Shown here: positions 29,547-29,744 of the stretch, in pieces
How positions within the stretch are numbered: position 1 is the stretch's first letter
Layout of the letters: every line of letters begins with the position of its first letter
NCBI GenBank assembly: GCA_021647375.1
Contig: JAKIUV010000025.1
Location: 1 to 29,744 of the forward strand
Direction: 5' to 3'
DNA length: 29,744 nt
DNA from: Robiginitomaculum sp.
Lineage (GTDB): Bacteria > Pseudomonadota > Alphaproteobacteria > Caulobacterales > Maricaulaceae
Position numbers and translations under genes: made by a program
The notes under the pieces: generated by a model
What the model saw: only the letters and a program-made list of their open reading frames with translations
Told to the model about the DNA's origin: nothing
Database searches by the model: none

Positions 29547-29744
29547 TTATCCGCGCCCTCTATAAGTTGCCACGCCTTGATCTGGCACCCAAAGCCCGTC
29601 TGGTCTCTGACCATGTTGATAGAACACATCAATCGGGATACCACCGCGCGGATACCAATAACCGCCAATGCGCAACCACAATGGTTTAATCTCTTTGATA
29701 ATGCGCTGACCTATCCCCACGGTGCAGGCTTCGTGGAAATCACC
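29547..29744 (-). CDS. queF: 7-cyano-7-deazaguanine reductase QueF, C-terminal part (partial)
   Basis: The last 65 residues of a minus-strand gene that runs off the right edge; the stop is at 29547-29549. The sequence reads GDFHEACTVGIGQRI, LRIGGYWYPRGGIPIDVF, YQHGQRPDGLWVPDQGV and the family ending ATYRGRG. This is the C-terminus of the type I-like QueF (NADPH-dependent preQ0 to preQ1 reduction, queuosine pathway). The DFHEA motif with the substrate-binding Glu and His is visible. The catalytic Cys lies outside the window. Confidence 0.9.
   Translation of the reverse strand, partial: GDFHEACTVGIGQRIIKEIKPLWLRIGGYWYPRGGIPIDVFYQHGQRPDGLWVPDQGVATYRGRG

Noticed and set aside
1..29744. tRNA, rRNA, CRISPR arrays, transposases, phage genes
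   Set aside because: I looked through all intergenic gaps on both strands and found no cloverleaf, spaced direct-repeat array or mobile-element gene.

Overview
The window looks like a chromosomal segment of a mid-GC alphaproteobacterium. The gene types point that way: DUF3126 beside cysE and a gamma-carbonic anhydrase, a DUF2145/DUF3137 pair, a DUF4129-DUF4350-MoxR-DUF58-SpoIIM-RDD block, and an AlkK-type acyl-CoA ligase. A Hyphomonadaceae/Maricaulales-like marine lineage is my guess, but the genus cannot be fixed from sequence reading alone. I see no phage, transposase, CRISPR, rRNA or tRNA.

Layout, left to right. (1) 1-661: an unrecognised basic protein, probably cut by the window edge. 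(2) 822-2309 (-): a periplasmic Do/HtrA protease. Its upstream region holds three ATTTGTNCC boxes and, facing away, an orphan strong terminator that suggests a small RNA. (3) 2690-6668 (+): a lipid/small-molecule set made of a FATP-type acyl-CoA synthetase, a DUF924 protein, a DJ-1/PfpI isonitrile-hydratase-like protein and an HSL-family esterase, with short or overlapping junctions. (4) 6724-8723 (-): a decayed enoyl-CoA hydratase tail, a palindromic repeat, then an AlkK-like acyl-CoA ligase. (5) 8820-10800 (+): a PLP threonine/serine dehydratase and a DUF3137 membrane protein. (6) 10803-12413 (-): a frameshifted DUF2145 gene and exonuclease III.

(7) 12487-19311 (-): a compact histidine operon, yerC/hisR-hisG-hisD-hisC::hisB-hisH-hisA-hisF-hisIE, almost every junction overlapping by 1-7 nt. 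The order is the enteric order, but HisC and the imidazoleglycerol-phosphate dehydratase HisB are one polypeptide, and the HisN phosphatase domain that precedes HisB in enterics is absent. A TrpR-type palindrome (19337-19354) lies just upstream of the TrpR-family regulator that heads the operon. (8) 19587-20839: two paralogous phosphoribosyltransferases, head to head, with a 26-bp dyad between them.

(9) 21098-27496 (+): a MoxR locus (DUF4129-like, DUF4350, MoxR AAA+ ATPase, DUF58, SpoIIM-like, RDD). It is a likely envelope-associated chaperone system and is interrupted once by a palindromic repeat. (10) 27834-29744 (-): gamma-carbonic anhydrase, DUF3126, serine acetyltransferase CysE and the C-terminal end of QueF.

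A recurring theme is intergenic palindromic repeats (6967-7058, 19426-19549, 20865-21020, 24122-24225, 27549-27773). They look like short non-autonomous elements of more than one family. The most notable items are the HisC-HisB fusion and its putative TrpR-family operator.
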